64,000 bases of DNA from Microbacterium sp. EYE_78 (GCF_023149035.1 NZ_JAHXMY010000001.1:1426001-1490000); one strand, 5' to 3'. Positions 8,911 to 17,981 are shown, numbered from the stretch's first letter. Numbers and translations: made by a program. The notes: a model not told the origin generated them from the sequence alone.

Positions 8911-10560
8911 TCACGAGACACTCACGTCGGCGGGGGCGGCGGGCAGGCTGAGCACTGCCGTGACGCCGTGACCCGGCCGGGAGTCGATCGTCACGTCGCC
9001 ACCGTTGCGACGGGCGAGATCCCGGGCGCTTGCGAGGCCCAGACCGAGGCCGCCGGCGCTGCGTCCCTCGGCCTCGCGGCCGCGGTAGAAGCGTTCGAAG
9101 GCGTTCGCGAGCGTCTCGGGTGACATCCCCGGTCCGTCGTCGATCACCGAGATCTCCACGTGGTCGCCCGACCGAGCCGCCGAAATCGTGACGACGCCGG
9201 CTTCGGCGAACGTGACGGCGTTCGAGACGAGGCTCCACAGCGCGCGTCGCACGTCGGCGTCGTCTGCGAGCGCACGCTCCTCGGTCGGCACGACGCGTAT
9301 CTCCGTGCGGCGGGCCGTCGCTTCGGGTGTGTGGGCGGCGCGGGCGTCGGCGATCACCGCGTCGAGCGGCACGACTCCGCGCTCGCCGCCGGCGCGCTCG
9401 ATCGCGAGGTCGTCGAGCAGTCCGGTGAGGCGACCGGCACCTCGGCTGATCGCGTCGGCCCAGCTGCGCTGCTCGTCGTCGAGTGGCGAATCCTGCAGCA
9501 GGTCGGTGTACCCGACGATGTTTGTGAGGGGTGTCCGGAACTCGTGGCCGGCGACGGTGGCGAAGTCCTCGCGCTGGCGCTCGAGGTCGAGCTGTTGGGC
9601 GAGTGCTGCGGCGCGTGCCCGCTCGGCGACGGCGACGTCCTCTGCCGCCCGCACGGCCAGGAGCGCGGTCCGGCGTGCGTCGTACCGTGCGGCGGCGACG
9701 AGCAGGGTGAACACCGCGACCGAGCTCATGAACACCACGAGGGTGACGGCGGACGCGGTGCGGTCGAGGTCGCCGAAGGAGAACGTGCCGCCGGCCGTGA
9801 TCGTCAGCAGGAGGATGGCGACGCACACGACGAGCGAGAGCGCCACCGACACCCGGAACGGGAACCGCAGGCACCCCGCTGCGAGCACGGCGAAGACGAG
9901 GAAGGAGAGGTGCGCGTACGCCACGGGACCGAAAGCCACGGCGATGGTGAGACCCACCGTGACGCAGAAGATCGCGACCTCGAGGGGGCGGACGGGGAGG
10001 GGGCTGCGCGGCGGGAGGATCGCCAGACCTCCGATGAGCATGATCGCCGAGCTGTGCGAGGCGAAGGCGACGACGGAGACGGGGAAGAATGTCGAGCCCA
10101 AGAAGAGGACGCTCAACGTGCCGACGACCGTCCCGAGCACGGCGGCGCCGACGAAGGATGCCACGACGAAGCGCACCGCGTGGGTGAGGTCCATGAGCCG
10201 GAAGCCATCGCGAGCGCGGCCGAGCGCACCGATCACGACGGCGGCCTCGAGGGTGTTGGCGAGACCGAAGAGGAGGGCCAGGGGCCACGGGCGCCCGGCG
10301 ACGGCGTTCGACGCGGCGGTCGCCGCGAAGATCGCGACGAGCGCCCAGGCCCGCTGAGACGGCGCCGAGCGCAGCGCGAACCACACCGACAGGCCTGCGG
10401 CCGGCCACCAGATCGCGATCGGAAGGTCCGGCGCGCGCAGCGTGAGGCCCGCGATGCCGAGCGCGAAGATCCCCAGGGGAACGGCGATCCAGAAGATCCA
10501 CGGCCGCCGCCGGCCGCCGCTCCGAACGCGCTCGATCGGCGGCGCGGAGGGGGTCGTCAC
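8911..10560 (-). CDS. MASE1-like membrane sensor histidine kinase
   Basis: A 549-residue kinase. Residues 20-300 form eight or so membrane helices with the MASE1-like WWPAAGLSVWFAL segment near 50. A short coiled region leads to HisKA with His339 in GHEFRTPLTN, then HATPase with Asn447 in SLVSNAVTF, DDGPGM (G1) and GGLGLGLA (G2). All boxes look functional. The GTG start at 10560 fits TACGGT 6 nt upstream (leaderless). It lies divergent to the lone receiver gene at 10649, which makes a cognate pair likely, though the receiver has no output domain. The sugar transferase gene follows 67 nt downstream on the same strand and may be co-transcribed. Confidence 0.87.
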   Translation of the reverse strand: MTTPSAPPIERVRSGGRRRPWIFWIAVPLGIFALGIAGLTLRAPDLPIAIWWPAAGLSVWFALRSAPSQRAWALVAIFAATAASNAVAGRPWPLALLFGLANTLEAAVVIGALGRARDGFRLMDLTHAVRFVVASFVGAAVLGTVVGTLSVLFLGSTFFPVSVVAFASHSSAIMLIGGLAILPPRSPLPVRPLEVAIFCVTVGLTIAVAFGPVAYAHLSFLVFAVLAAGCLRFPFRVSVALSLVVCVAILLLTITAGGTFSFGDLDRTASAVTLVVFMSSVAVFTLLVAAARYDARRTALLAVRAAEDVAVAERARAAALAQQLDLERQREDFATVAGHEFRTPLTNIVGYTDLLQDSPLDDEQRSWADAISRGAGRLTGLLDDLAIERAGGERGVVPLDAVIADARAAHTPEATARRTEIRVVPTEERALADDADVRRALWSLVSNAVTFAEAGVVTISAARSGDHVEISVIDDGPGMSPETLANAFERFYRGREAEGRSAGGLGLGLASARDLARRNGGDVTIDSRPGHGVTAVLSLPAAPADVSVS

Positions 10561-10566
10561 GCGTAC

Positions 10567-10572
10567 ACCGTA
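10567..10572 (-). promoter_or_regulatory. -10 element TACGGT of the MASE1-like kinase gene
   Basis: TACGGT ends 6 nt before the GTG at 10560. The divergent receiver gene has a possible -10 TATCCT at 10593-10598 in the same 88-bp interval. Confidence 0.5.
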
Positions 10573-10648
10573 CAGTCCTGCGCGCCCACGTGTATCCTCA
10601 TCGCATCGCCGATGTCTCGTTCGGCTAGTGATCCCGAGGTGGCCGCCC

Positions 10649-11017
10649 ATGGCGCATGTCCTGGTGGTGGAAGACGACGCCGATGTCGCGTCGCTCCTGC
10701 AGCACGTCCTCTCGGGTGTCGGGCACGAGGTCGACGTCGCCCCCGACGGCGGTGCCGGCCTCGCGGCGGCGTACCAGCGGCATCCCGACATGGTCATCCT
10801 CGACTGGATGATGCCCATCAAATCGGGCATCGAAGTCTGCTCGACGCTGCGGTCGGATCCGCACTTCTCGCAGACGCGCATCATGATGGTGACGGCGCGC
10901 TCGTCGCCGCAGGACGTCTCGCGTGCGAAGGCCGCGGGCGTCGACGACTACGTCGTCAAGCCGTTCACGCCGCGGCAGCTGCGAGAGCGCGTCGCGACCC
11001 TTCTCGGCGCCGTCTGA
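10649..11017 (+). CDS. Stand-alone response regulator (receiver only)
   Basis: A 122-residue CheY-like receiver. It has the acidic pair EDD at residues 8-10, phosphoacceptor Asp52 in MVILDWMMP, the Thr/Ala switch MVTARS near 83, and Lys near 105 in YVVKPF. There is no DNA-binding or enzymatic output domain, so it must act by protein contact or as a phosphorelay intermediate. The ATG is chosen because GAGGTGG lies about 8 nt upstream. It is divergent to the MASE1-like kinase and ends only 2 nt from the end of the convergent histidine-kinase-like gene, so it sits between two sensor proteins. Confidence 0.9.
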   Translation: MAHVLVVEDDADVASLLQHVLSGVGHEVDVAPDGGAGLAAAYQRHPDMVILDWMMPIKSGIEVCSTLRSDPHFSQTRIMMVTARSSPQDVSRAKAAGVDDYVVKPFTPRQLRERVATLLGAV

Positions 11018-11019
11018 TC

Positions 11020-12699
11020 TCAGCGCGCCTGCCCGAGCGAGGCGGGCACGTCGAAGACGCCGCGGAGGACGACGTCGTCGCCGTCCTGTCGGATGGTGGT
11101 GTGCGCCGCACGTGTGCCGAGCCCTGATGTCAGCGCCTCTGTCGCGAGCTCGCCCGCGCTGCGGATCTGGACGGTGAGGCGTGCAGCGACGCGGTCGATG
11201 TCGATACGGGCCGCCCGTGCGCCGGAGTGCTTGACCGCGTTGACGAGTCCTTCGTTGACGAGCGCTGCGGCGGCATCGCCGAGCGAGGGGAGGGCCAGCG
11301 CGTCCCGGGCGTCGGGCGAGACCGCGAGGTCGACGTCGAGGGCGACGGACCACGCGTCCACGAGGTCGTCGACGCTTTCACCGGTGGTCGCGACAGTCGC
11401 CGCCGACCGCACCTCGTCGAGGATCTCATCTGTCTGCGCGCGGAAGCCGGCGAGCGTCGCATCGTCGGGGGTGTGTTCGTCCGCGTGCGCGGCGAGGATG
11501 ACGCAGCGACCCTGCAGGCGGCCGTGCAGCAGGTCGGTGGCGCGGCGCATCGGCGCCCGCGCCGCCTCGACGGCGGCCGCCAACGTGCGCGCCGATTCGC
11601 GGAGCACAGCCGTCGCGCGCGCTTCTTCGGCCCGCGCCCGCCGATAGGCGTCGACCGACAGGCTGATGACGACGGCGATGAGCGGCACGCCGACGAGCGG
11701 CACGAGGCCGAGGGCGCCGACGTCGGGCACGAGCGCGTACGTGAGTGCCAGGACGCCGAAGCCCGCGACCAGCCACGTCGCGAGGAAGACGAGCCCTCGG
11801 AGCCGCGGCGGCGCCGGGCGCGCAGCGCGGTTCAGGGCACCGGCGGCCAGGTCGAGCGCGGCGCAGGCGAGCACCGCTGCCACGGCGACCGACGGGCCGC
11901 CGTGGGCGAGACCGAATGGAAGCGTGGCGGCGACGTAGGTGAGTCCGACGGTGAGGGGTGGGGTGGTGCCGAGTCTGCCGAGGACCGGGATGCGCTGGCT
12001 GCCGCCGACGGCGAGGTCGGCGGCCGGCGCATGAGGCGTCGCGACGAGGGTGTCGACCCGGTGGCTCGCGTCGCGCACCCGGGCGGAGTACGCGCTGACC
12101 GAGTCGTAGTCGACCGTGCCGGCGAGCATCCGGTCGCGGGTGTCTCGCAAGTCGTCCGCGACGTCGCGAAGCGTCGCCGCCGACTCGTCTCGCGAGCGTG
12201 CGGCGTCGGCGATGCCCGCTCGCATCCGGGCCCCGGCGAGCCGCAGGCGGAGGGTCGTGGCGCGCAGCCGGCGGTGGTAGGTGACGGCCACGGCGCAGAC
12301 GGTGAAGAGCACCGTGCAGGTGACGATATTCGTGGCGATGCGGGTCGGCCAGTTGGCTCCGGTCGAGACGCCGAACAGCGTCGTGCTCACGGCATCGTTC
12401 AGGAACGGTCGGCCGGCGGACACGGCACCCAGCGTCGCGACGACGACAGCGGCGCGCACTGCGGCCGACGCGACGCGTCGCTCGGCCCACGCGGCACCCA
12501 GGCCGAGGAGGATGAGCGGGGGACTGCCCGCAGCGGCGACGGCGACGCCGCGCAGGTATCCGACGAACGACGCGTCGCCGACGCTGGGGACGGACAGGAA
12601 CGTGCCCACCGTGAAGGCGAGCAGCAGCGACCAGCGGGTGAAGTACTGACCGCTGACGAACGGTGCCGTCAGGACGCGCAGCGCACGAGCCGGCCGCAT
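11020..12699 (-). CDS. Membrane protein with histidine-kinase-like core (paralogue of 38248-40083)
   Basis: A 559-residue protein with two groups of membrane helices (about 25-140 and 250-350) separated by a helical stretch. The C-terminal third has an H-box-like motif LLHGRLQGRCV with His392, and an N-box NEGLVNAVKHS at 482-492. The usual G1 aspartate motif is not recognisable; SGLGTRAAH may stand for G2. The ATPase part is therefore shortened or altered and kinase activity is uncertain. The ATG starts one nt after the stop of the upstream secreted-protein gene (TGACATG), so the two are translationally coupled in an operon led by the tyrosine kinase. The protein at 38248 shares the layout and key motifs. 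Confidence 0.7.
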   Translation of the reverse strand: MRPARALRVLTAPFVSGQYFTRWSLLLAFTVGTFLSVPSVGDASFVGYLRGVAVAAAGSPPLILLGLGAAWAERRVASAAVRAAVVVATLGAVSAGRPFLNDAVSTTLFGVSTGANWPTRIATNIVTCTVLFTVCAVAVTYHRRLRATTLRLRLAGARMRAGIADAARSRDESAATLRDVADDLRDTRDRMLAGTVDYDSVSAYSARVRDASHRVDTLVATPHAPAADLAVGGSQRIPVLGRLGTTPPLTVGLTYVAATLPFGLAHGGPSVAVAAVLACAALDLAAGALNRAARPAPPRLRGLVFLATWLVAGFGVLALTYALVPDVGALGLVPLVGVPLIAVVISLSVDAYRRARAEEARATAVLRESARTLAAAVEAARAPMRRATDLLHGRLQGRCVILAAHADEHTPDDATLAGFRAQTDEILDEVRSAATVATTGESVDDLVDAWSVALDVDLAVSPDARDALALPSLGDAAAALVNEGLVNAVKHSGARAARIDIDRVAARLTVQIRSAGELATEALTSGLGTRAAHTTIRQDGDDVVLRGVFDVPASLGQAR

Positions 12700-12700
12700 G

Positions 12701-13591
12701 TCAGCGCGCCGTCACGGTCAGCTCGTCTCCCGCCCACAGTCGGATGGCGTCGGAGGACAGGGCCAGGGCCGCAGGGGAGGATACCTCGGCCGACACGCAT
12801 TCGAGGTCGGCCGGCTCGGGTGCCAGCGCCGCGAGCTGCACGCCGTCGCAGTCGGGGGTCACCAGTGCCGCGACGACGTCGCCGTCCAGCACGTCGAGCG
12901 CGATGACGCCGTCGCCGAGCTCGCTCGTCTCGCCGCTCTCGATCGCCCAGGCGGTGCCGTCGCAGATGAGCGCGGCGATGTCGCCGCCGGCGCGGAGCGA
13001 CCACGGCGTCTCGCAGGGGGCGTCGACCGGCTCGCCGTCGATCACCGCGGTCGCCCCGTCGAGGTAGGTCGACTCGGGCAGCAGCTCCTCGTAGGGCGAC
13101 CAGAAGGTGCCCTGCGTGAAGGTGCGCAGCGCCTGCGTCTCGCAGTCCGCGTCGACGTCGGCGACGAGGTCGGCCTCGGTCTCGGCGAAGGGCAGCAGGT
13201 CGCGGACCTGCGCGATGCCGCGGTAGGTGGGGGTGACGTCGACCCAGCTCTCGCCGTCGTCATCCGATCGCTCGACGGTGGGTGCGGTGTCGCCGCACGC
13301 GCCGGCGGTCGCGCGCCAGAGGGTGTCGGTACCCGCGGCAAGAAAGCGCTCGTCAGCGCCGGGTGCGGCGATGGGTGAGGCGGTCGCTTCGGGTGTCGGG
13401 GACGCCTCGGCGTCGGGTGTCGTGCCCGGTGTGAGGGTTGGCAGGGGACGGGCCTCGCGAACCGTGTTATCGCCGCGCCCCCGGTCGAGGGCGAGCGCGA
13501 CGAGGCCGGCGACCCCGACCGCCAGCGCGACGACGAGGACGGCGACGACTGCTGAGGGCAGTCCGCGGCGTACCGGTGACCGGCGTGCCAT
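12701..13591 (-). CDS. Membrane-anchored extracellular protein, function unknown
   Basis: A 296-residue protein with one N-terminal membrane helix (about residues 14-36), a Thr/Pro/Ala-rich linker (40-75), and an acidic outside domain. That domain holds several cysteines (in ACGD, DCET, PCET, ICDG, DCDG and ECVS) that could pair, and a beta-propeller-like phrase SDDDGESWVDVTP. The family is not recognised. It lies 3 nt after the tyrosine kinase gene and 1 nt before the histidine-kinase-like gene. A role as the outside sensor or partner of either kinase is a reasonable inference from this packing, not shown by motif. Confidence 0.7.
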   Translation of the reverse strand: MARRSPVRRGLPSAVVAVLVVALAVGVAGLVALALDRGRGDNTVREARPLPTLTPGTTPDAEASPTPEATASPIAAPGADERFLAAGTDTLWRATAGACGDTAPTVERSDDDGESWVDVTPTYRGIAQVRDLLPFAETEADLVADVDADCETQALRTFTQGTFWSPYEELLPESTYLDGATAVIDGEPVDAPCETPWSLRAGGDIAALICDGTAWAIESGETSELGDGVIALDVLDGDVVAALVTPDCDGVQLAALAPEPADLECVSAEVSSPAALALSSDAIRLWAGDELTVTAR

Positions 13592-13594
13592 GGG

Positions 13595-15094
13595 TCAGCG
13601 GGGGGCGTCGGTGGCGTCGCGCGCCTCGCGGCGCGAGCCGAGGTCGCCGATCGCGGGCGCGGTGTCGGGGACGACGGCGACGGGCGTCTTGCGCTTGCGT
13701 CCACGGGCAGCCTTCGGCTGCTCCTGCATGTAGCCGTAGCCGCCGTATCCGTAGCCGTATCCGTACCCGTTGTAGTACGAGTCCGGTCCGCGGGTGGGCA
13801 CCATCGACATGACGAATCCGGCGACCTTCGCGCCGACCGTCTGCAGCGCCTCGACGGCGCCTTCGAGCTGGTGGCGGGTCACCTTGCCGGCCGAGGCGAC
13901 GAGGATGGCGCCGCTCATGCCGCGCGCGAGGATCGCGGCGTCGGTGACGGGCAGCAGCGGGGGCGCGTCGCAGAGGACGACGTCGAAGTCGCGCTCGAGC
14001 ACGTCGAGGAGGGTCGACATCTGCTTCGAGCCGAGCAGTTCGCTCGGGTTCGGCGGGATCTTGCCGGCGGGCAGGACGAAGAGGCTGCGGCCACCCCAGG
14101 GGAGCATGACGTCGCCGACGCGGACGCGCCCGATGAGCACGTCGGTGAGGCCGACGCCGCCCTCGATGCCGAGGTACTCGGCGACCTTGGGCTTGCGCAG
14201 GTCGGTGTCGAGGAGCGCCACCTTCTTGCCGGCATCCGCGAGGGCGATGGCGAGGTTGATCGTCGTGGTCGACTTGCCCTCGCTCGGGACGGAACTCGTG
14301 ATGACGAAGCTGGCGCGCCCGCCCATGTCGAGGAACTGCAGGTTGGTGCGAAGGGCGCGGAACGACTCGGCGCGAGGGCTGAGCGGATCGGCGTGGACGA
14401 TGAGCGGCCGCTCTTTGGCCTTCGCGTCGTACGCGATGGCGCCGAGCGAGGGTGCGGAGGTGATCTGCTCGGCCTCGCGCGGGGTGCGCACCTTGTTGTC
14501 GAGGACGGTGCGGAGCACGGCGACACCGATGCCGAGTGCCAGGCCGACGAGCGCGCCGAGCGCGAGGTTGAGCGGCACGTTGGGGCTGGCGGGGGCGAGG
14601 GCGGGCTGCGCGTCGGAGATGCGGGTGATGCGGATGGGGCTGCCGCCCTCGCCGATCTCGGGCTCGATCTCCGGCACGACGGTCGACAGACTCGCGGCGA
14701 TCTGGTTGGCGAGGTCGGCGGCGGCGACCGGGTCGGGGTCGGACACGGTGATCGAGACGATCGTCGTGTTGAGCGCGGAGGACGCGCTGACGCTCTCGGC
14801 CAGCGTCTCGGCGGTGACGCCGAGGTCGAGCTCAGCGATGACCGGGTTGAGCACGATGGGGGTGGTGACCAGCCCGACATACGTGTTGATGCGGGTCTGC
14901 GCGAAGTTCGCACCCTGCTGGATGTCGGAAGCCGTGCCGCCGGTCTGCGTCGAGACGGCGACGCTGCTCGACGACTCGTATATAGGAGTGCGGGTCAGCG
15001 AGTAGGCCGCTGCAGCTCCCAGTCCGACGAGCGTGAGCACGACGATGATGAGCCAGTTCTTGCGGAGGACGCGGATGTAGTCGCTGAGCTCCAT
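13595..15094 (-). CDS. Polysaccharide co-polymerase/BY-type tyrosine kinase
   Basis: A 499-residue one-chain Wzc-like protein. The Wzz domain is flanked by membrane helices at about 13-32 and 174-196. A cytoplasmic kinase follows with Walker A SVPSEGKST (268-276), Walker A' VALLDTDLRKP (near 293) and Walker B VVLCDAPP (near 372). A tyrosine-rich cluster YYNGYGYGYGY at 440-454 is the expected autophosphorylation site, followed by a basic tail. In Gram-positive systems membrane and kinase parts are often split in two proteins; here they are fused, as is common in actinobacteria. It would control chain length and export. ATG 15094 has GAGAGG about 5 nt upstream. The gene leads an operon with 12701-13591 and 11020-12699. 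Confidence 0.92.
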   Translation of the reverse strand: MELSDYIRVLRKNWLIIVVLTLVGLGAAAAYSLTRTPIYESSSSVAVSTQTGGTASDIQQGANFAQTRINTYVGLVTTPIVLNPVIAELDLGVTAETLAESVSASSALNTTIVSITVSDPDPVAAADLANQIAASLSTVVPEIEPEIGEGGSPIRITRISDAQPALAPASPNVPLNLALGALVGLALGIGVAVLRTVLDNKVRTPREAEQITSAPSLGAIAYDAKAKERPLIVHADPLSPRAESFRALRTNLQFLDMGGRASFVITSSVPSEGKSTTTINLAIALADAGKKVALLDTDLRKPKVAEYLGIEGGVGLTDVLIGRVRVGDVMLPWGGRSLFVLPAGKIPPNPSELLGSKQMSTLLDVLERDFDVVLCDAPPLLPVTDAAILARGMSGAILVASAGKVTRHQLEGAVEALQTVGAKVAGFVMSMVPTRGPDSYYNGYGYGYGYGGYGYMQEQPKAARGRKRKTPVAVVPDTAPAIGDLGSRREARDATDAPR

Positions 15095-15211
15095 GGTGCC
15101 TCTCGTGCCTCCGCCCGGGTGGGGCGTCCGAACATTGCGGTTCAGTCTGCCATAGGGGTGTGTCGGGCACGTGACGCGGTGGAGTCCGCACGGCTGCGCC
15201 AAGATCGTCGA

Positions 15212-15697
15212 GTGACGTATCTGCCGGACGATGTCTACGCGCTCATCGAGGGATCCGTGCCGATCCTGTGTGTCGACTTCTTTCCCTTCGAGGTCGCGCC
15301 CGAGGGCGGTGAACGGGTGGGCTTGATCCTGCGGCACTCGCCGTTCGGCGACGTGTGGTGTCACCTCGGCGGTCGTGTGCATCGTGGTGAGTCGCTGCGC
15401 GCCGCGGTCGATCGGCACGCCCGCGACACTCTCGGCGTGTCTGTCGAACTCCCGTGTGATCAGCCGGACTACGTCTACCAATGGTTCCCCGCTGACATCG
15501 CGCCGACCGACGGCACGGCTCACGGCGACGACCCGCGCAAGCACTCCGTCGGGCTGACGTACCTGACGCGGTTGGCCGGTGCCCCGACGCCGCGGAACGA
15601 AGCGCTGGACTTCCGCTTCTTCCCGGTAGACGCGCTGCCCTCGCCGATGTGGCCGGGTTCCGCCGATCTCCTCGAGCGAGTGCTTCAGGCGCGGTAG
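15212..15697 (+). CDS. Nudix-like protein with degenerate catalytic box (DUF4916-like)
   Basis: A 161-residue protein with Nudix fold features. The segment GGRVHRGESLRAAVDRHARDTLGV (residues about 54-77) aligns with the Nudix box, keeping the first Gly, the Glu and the final Gly-Val, but the REUXEE core reads RHARDT. Metal binding by the canonical glutamates is thus doubtful. It begins LPDDVYALIEGSVPI and resembles the actinobacterial DUF4916 set as far as can be judged. GTG 15212 is the first plausible start; no strong ribosome site is seen. Its last 13 bp overlap the end of the convergent Dabb gene. Being next to GDP-fucose genes, a nucleotide-sugar substrate is possible but unproven. Confidence 0.65.
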   Translation: MTYLPDDVYALIEGSVPILCVDFFPFEVAPEGGERVGLILRHSPFGDVWCHLGGRVHRGESLRAAVDRHARDTLGVSVELPCDQPDYVYQWFPADIAPTDGTAHGDDPRKHSVGLTYLTRLAGAPTPRNEALDFRFFPVDALPSPMWPGSADLLERVLQAR

Positions 15698-15969
15698 TCG
15701 CCGATCCACCAGTCCGAGATCTCGGCCATCCGGGCGGCGACGTCACGATGACGCGGGTCTGTGCGGAACGCCGCGAACGCGTCCTCATCGGCGAACGTCG
15801 CATCTTCGATCAGGATGCGGCCCTTCCGCTCGTCGAGCGACCGCGCGATGCGCCAGTCGTCAACGCAGGGCAGGTCGGCCAGCGATTGCAGGGCGTCGAC
15901 CGCGCGCGTCACGTCGTGCTCTTCCACGTCGTCATGGATGCGGAAGAGCACGACGTGACGGTAGGTCAC
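15685..15969 (-). CDS. Dabb (stress-responsive A/B barrel) domain protein
   Basis: A 94-residue single Dabb domain starting TYRHVVLFRIHDD, with the conserved strand/helix order and a C-terminal Phe/His region typical of these small ferredoxin-like dimers. Reported functions vary from stress response to cyclase-like chemistry. The GTG at 15969 starts three nt after the stop of fcl, so it is the last gene of the glycosyltransferase-gmd-fcl operon. Why it belongs there is unclear. Its 3' end overlaps that of the convergent Nudix-like gene. Confidence 0.75.
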   Translation of the reverse strand: MTYRHVVLFRIHDDVEEHDVTRAVDALQSLADLPCVDDWRIARSLDERKGRILIEDATFADEDAFAAFRTDPRHRDVAARMAEISDWWIGDYRA

Positions 15970-15972
15970 TGC

Positions 15973-16956
15973 TTACTCGCGGATGGTGTCGACGTGGTCG
16001 CGGTACCAGCCGACGGTGCGCTCGAGGCCTTCCTGCAGGCTGATCTTCGCGGTCCAGCCGGCTTCGGCGAGCTTGGAGACGTCGAGCAGCTTCTGGGGCG
16101 TGCCGTCGGGCTTCGAGGTGTCCCATTCGGTCTCGCCGGAGAACCCGGTCACGCCGGCTATCGTCTCCGCGATCTCGCGGATGGTGACGTCGGTTCCGGT
16201 GCCGACGTTGACCTGGTCGGGTCCGTCGTAGTGCTCCATGAGGTGCAGCACCGCGTCGGCCATGTCGTCGGAGTGCAGGAACTCGCGGCGAGGCGTTCCC
16301 GTGCCCCAGTTCGTCACGGCGTCGGCGCCGGTCTTCGCGGCGTCGTCGTAGCGGCGGATGAGGGCGGGGAGGACGTGCGACCCCTTGGGAGAGAAGTTGT
16401 CGTTCGGGCCGTACAGGTTGGTCGGCATCGCGCTGATCCAGGGCAGCCCGTACTGGCGGCGGACCGCCTGGGTGTGCAGGATGCCGGCGATCTTCGCGAT
16501 CGCGTAGGCGTCGTTCGTGGGCTCGAGGTGCCCGGTGAGCAGCGAGTCCTCGCGGATGGGCTGTTCGGCGAACTTCGGGTAGATGCACGACGAGCCCAGG
16601 AACGCGACCCGCTCGACGTCGTTCGCCAGGGCGGCGTCGAGGACGTTCGTCTGGATGCGCATGTTGTCGGAGAGGAAGTCGACCGGGTAGGTGCTGTTGG
16701 CGAGGATGCCGCCGACCTTCGCCGCCGCGAGCACGATGTACTTCGGCTTGGTCTCCGCCATGTAGGCGAACACATCGTCACGGTCCTTCAGATCGAGCTC
16801 TGCGGAGCTCTTGCCGACGACGTTCGTGAAGCCTCCCGCTTCGAGCTTGCGGACGATGGCCGAGCCGACCAGGCCGCGGTGGCCGGCGACGTAGAACGTC
16901 GCGTCGCGGTCGAGTTCGCCGGGGGTGTAGGTGACGCCGTCAGAGGCGGCGGTCAC
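15973..16956 (-). CDS. fcl: GDP-L-fucose synthase
   Basis: A 327-residue epimerase/reductase that converts GDP-4-keto-6-deoxy-mannose to GDP-L-fucose with NADPH. Visible are the Rossmann loop [11 protein letters not shown] near residue 20, the family segment [16 protein letters not shown] with the catalytic Ser/Cys region, the Y-x-x-x-K pair in [10 protein letters not shown], and [10 protein letters not shown]. The GTG at 16956 overlaps the gmd stop by 4 nt (GTGA), which decides the start over upstream alternatives. It acts directly after Gmd in the cytosol and supplies the fucose donor for the neighbouring glycosyltransferases. Confidence 0.93.
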   Translation of the reverse strand: MTAASDGVTYTPGELDRDATFYVAGHRGLVGSAIVRKLEAGGFTNVVGKSSAELDLKDRDDVFAYMAETKPKYIVLAAAKVGGILANSTYPVDFLSDNMRIQTNVLDAALANDVERVAFLGSSCIYPKFAEQPIREDSLLTGHLEPTNDAYAIAKIAGILHTQAVRRQYGLPWISAMPTNLYGPNDNFSPKGSHVLPALIRRYDDAAKTGADAVTNWGTGTPRREFLHSDDMADAVLHLMEHYDGPDQVNVGTGTDVTIREIAETIAGVTGFSGETEWDTSKPDGTPQKLLDVSKLAEAGWTAKISLQEGLERTVGWYRDHVDTIRE

Positions 16957-17981
16957 TTGGTTCCCCACGACGCGAGGTTGACGGTGTCGATCCATGCCGG
17001 ACCCTTTTCGAGTGCTTCCACGTCGGCGTCAACCATCAGCTTCGCCAGTTCCTTCCCGTCGATGGTGGGGACCCAGCCGAGTTTGTCGGCGGCCTTCGAC
17101 GGGTCGCCGATGAGGGCGTCGACCTCGGTGGGGCGCAGGTAACGCTCGTCGAACTTCACGAACTCCTGCCAGTCGAGTCCGACGTGCCCGAAGGATGTCT
17201 CGAGGAAGTCCTTGATCGTGTAGCCGACACCGGTGCCGAGGACGAAGTCCTCAGGCTCGTCGACCTGCAGCATCCGCCACATGCCCTCGACGTATTCCGC
17301 GGCGTAGCCCCAGTCGCGGATCGAGTCGAGGTTGCCGAGGTAGATGTCCTTCTGCACGCCGGCCTTGATGCGGGCGACGGCGCGGGTGATCTTGCGGGTC
17401 ACGAAGGTCTCACCGCGGCGAGGGGACTCGTGGTTGAAGAGGATGCCGTTGACGGCGAACATGTCGTACGCCTCGCGGTAGTTCTTCACGATCCAGTACG
17501 AGTACAGCTTCGCGACGCCATAGGGGGAGCGCGGGTAGAAGGGCGTGTCCTCGCCCTGCGGGGGCGGGGTCGCGCCGAAGAGCTCCGAGGTGGATGCCTG
17601 GTAGAACCGCGTCTTGATGCCCGAGAGGCGCACCGCCTCGAGCAGGCGGATGGTGCCGGTGCCGGTGGTGTCGGCGGTGTGCTCGGGCTCGTCGAACGAG
17701 ACGCGCACGTGCGACTGCGCGGCGAGGTTGTAGACCTCGTCGGGGTTGATCTCGCTCATCAGCGTGACCATGCGGGCGCCGTCGCTGAGGTCGCCGTAGT
17801 GGAGGAAAAGCTTCGCGGACGGGTCGTGCGGGTCGACGTACAGGTGATCGATGCGGTGCGTGTTGAAGGTTGACGCGCGACGGATGAGACCGTGCACCTC
17901 GTAGCCCTTCGAGAGCAGCAGTTCGGCGAGGTAGGAGCCGTCCTGTCCGGTGATGCCGGTGATGAGTGCGCGCTTGGTCAC
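16953..17981 (-). CDS. gmd: GDP-mannose 4,6-dehydratase
   Basis: A 342-residue short-chain dehydratase of the extended SDR family. The N-terminus [16 protein letters not shown] binds NADP, and [23 protein letters not shown], the catalytic STSELFG with Thr/Ser-Glu, and [11 protein letters not shown] with Tyr-x-x-x-Lys are all present. It makes GDP-4-keto-6-deoxy-D-mannose from GDP-mannose. Start GTG 17981 has GGGGGAAAG about 8 nt upstream. It sits 31 nt after the WcaI-like glycosyltransferase and overlaps fcl. Confidence 0.94.
   Translation of the reverse strand: MTKRALITGITGQDGSYLAELLLSKGYEVHGLIRRASTFNTHRIDHLYVDPHDPSAKLFLHYGDLSDGARMVTLMSEINPDEVYNLAAQSHVRVSFDEPEHTADTTGTGTIRLLEAVRLSGIKTRFYQASTSELFGATPPPQGEDTPFYPRSPYGVAKLYSYWIVKNYREAYDMFAVNGILFNHESPRRGETFVTRKITRAVARIKAGVQKDIYLGNLDSIRDWGYAAEYVEGMWRMLQVDEPEDFVLGTGVGYTIKDFLETSFGHVGLDWQEFVKFDERYLRPTEVDALIGDPSKAADKLGWVPTIDGKELAKLMVDADVEALEKGPAWIDTVNLASWGTK

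Noticed and set aside
8844..8921. Upstream GTG start for the sugar transferase
   Set aside because: It would add 26 residues without family likeness, overlap the kinase gene, and lacks a ribosome site; a strong one precedes GTG 8843.
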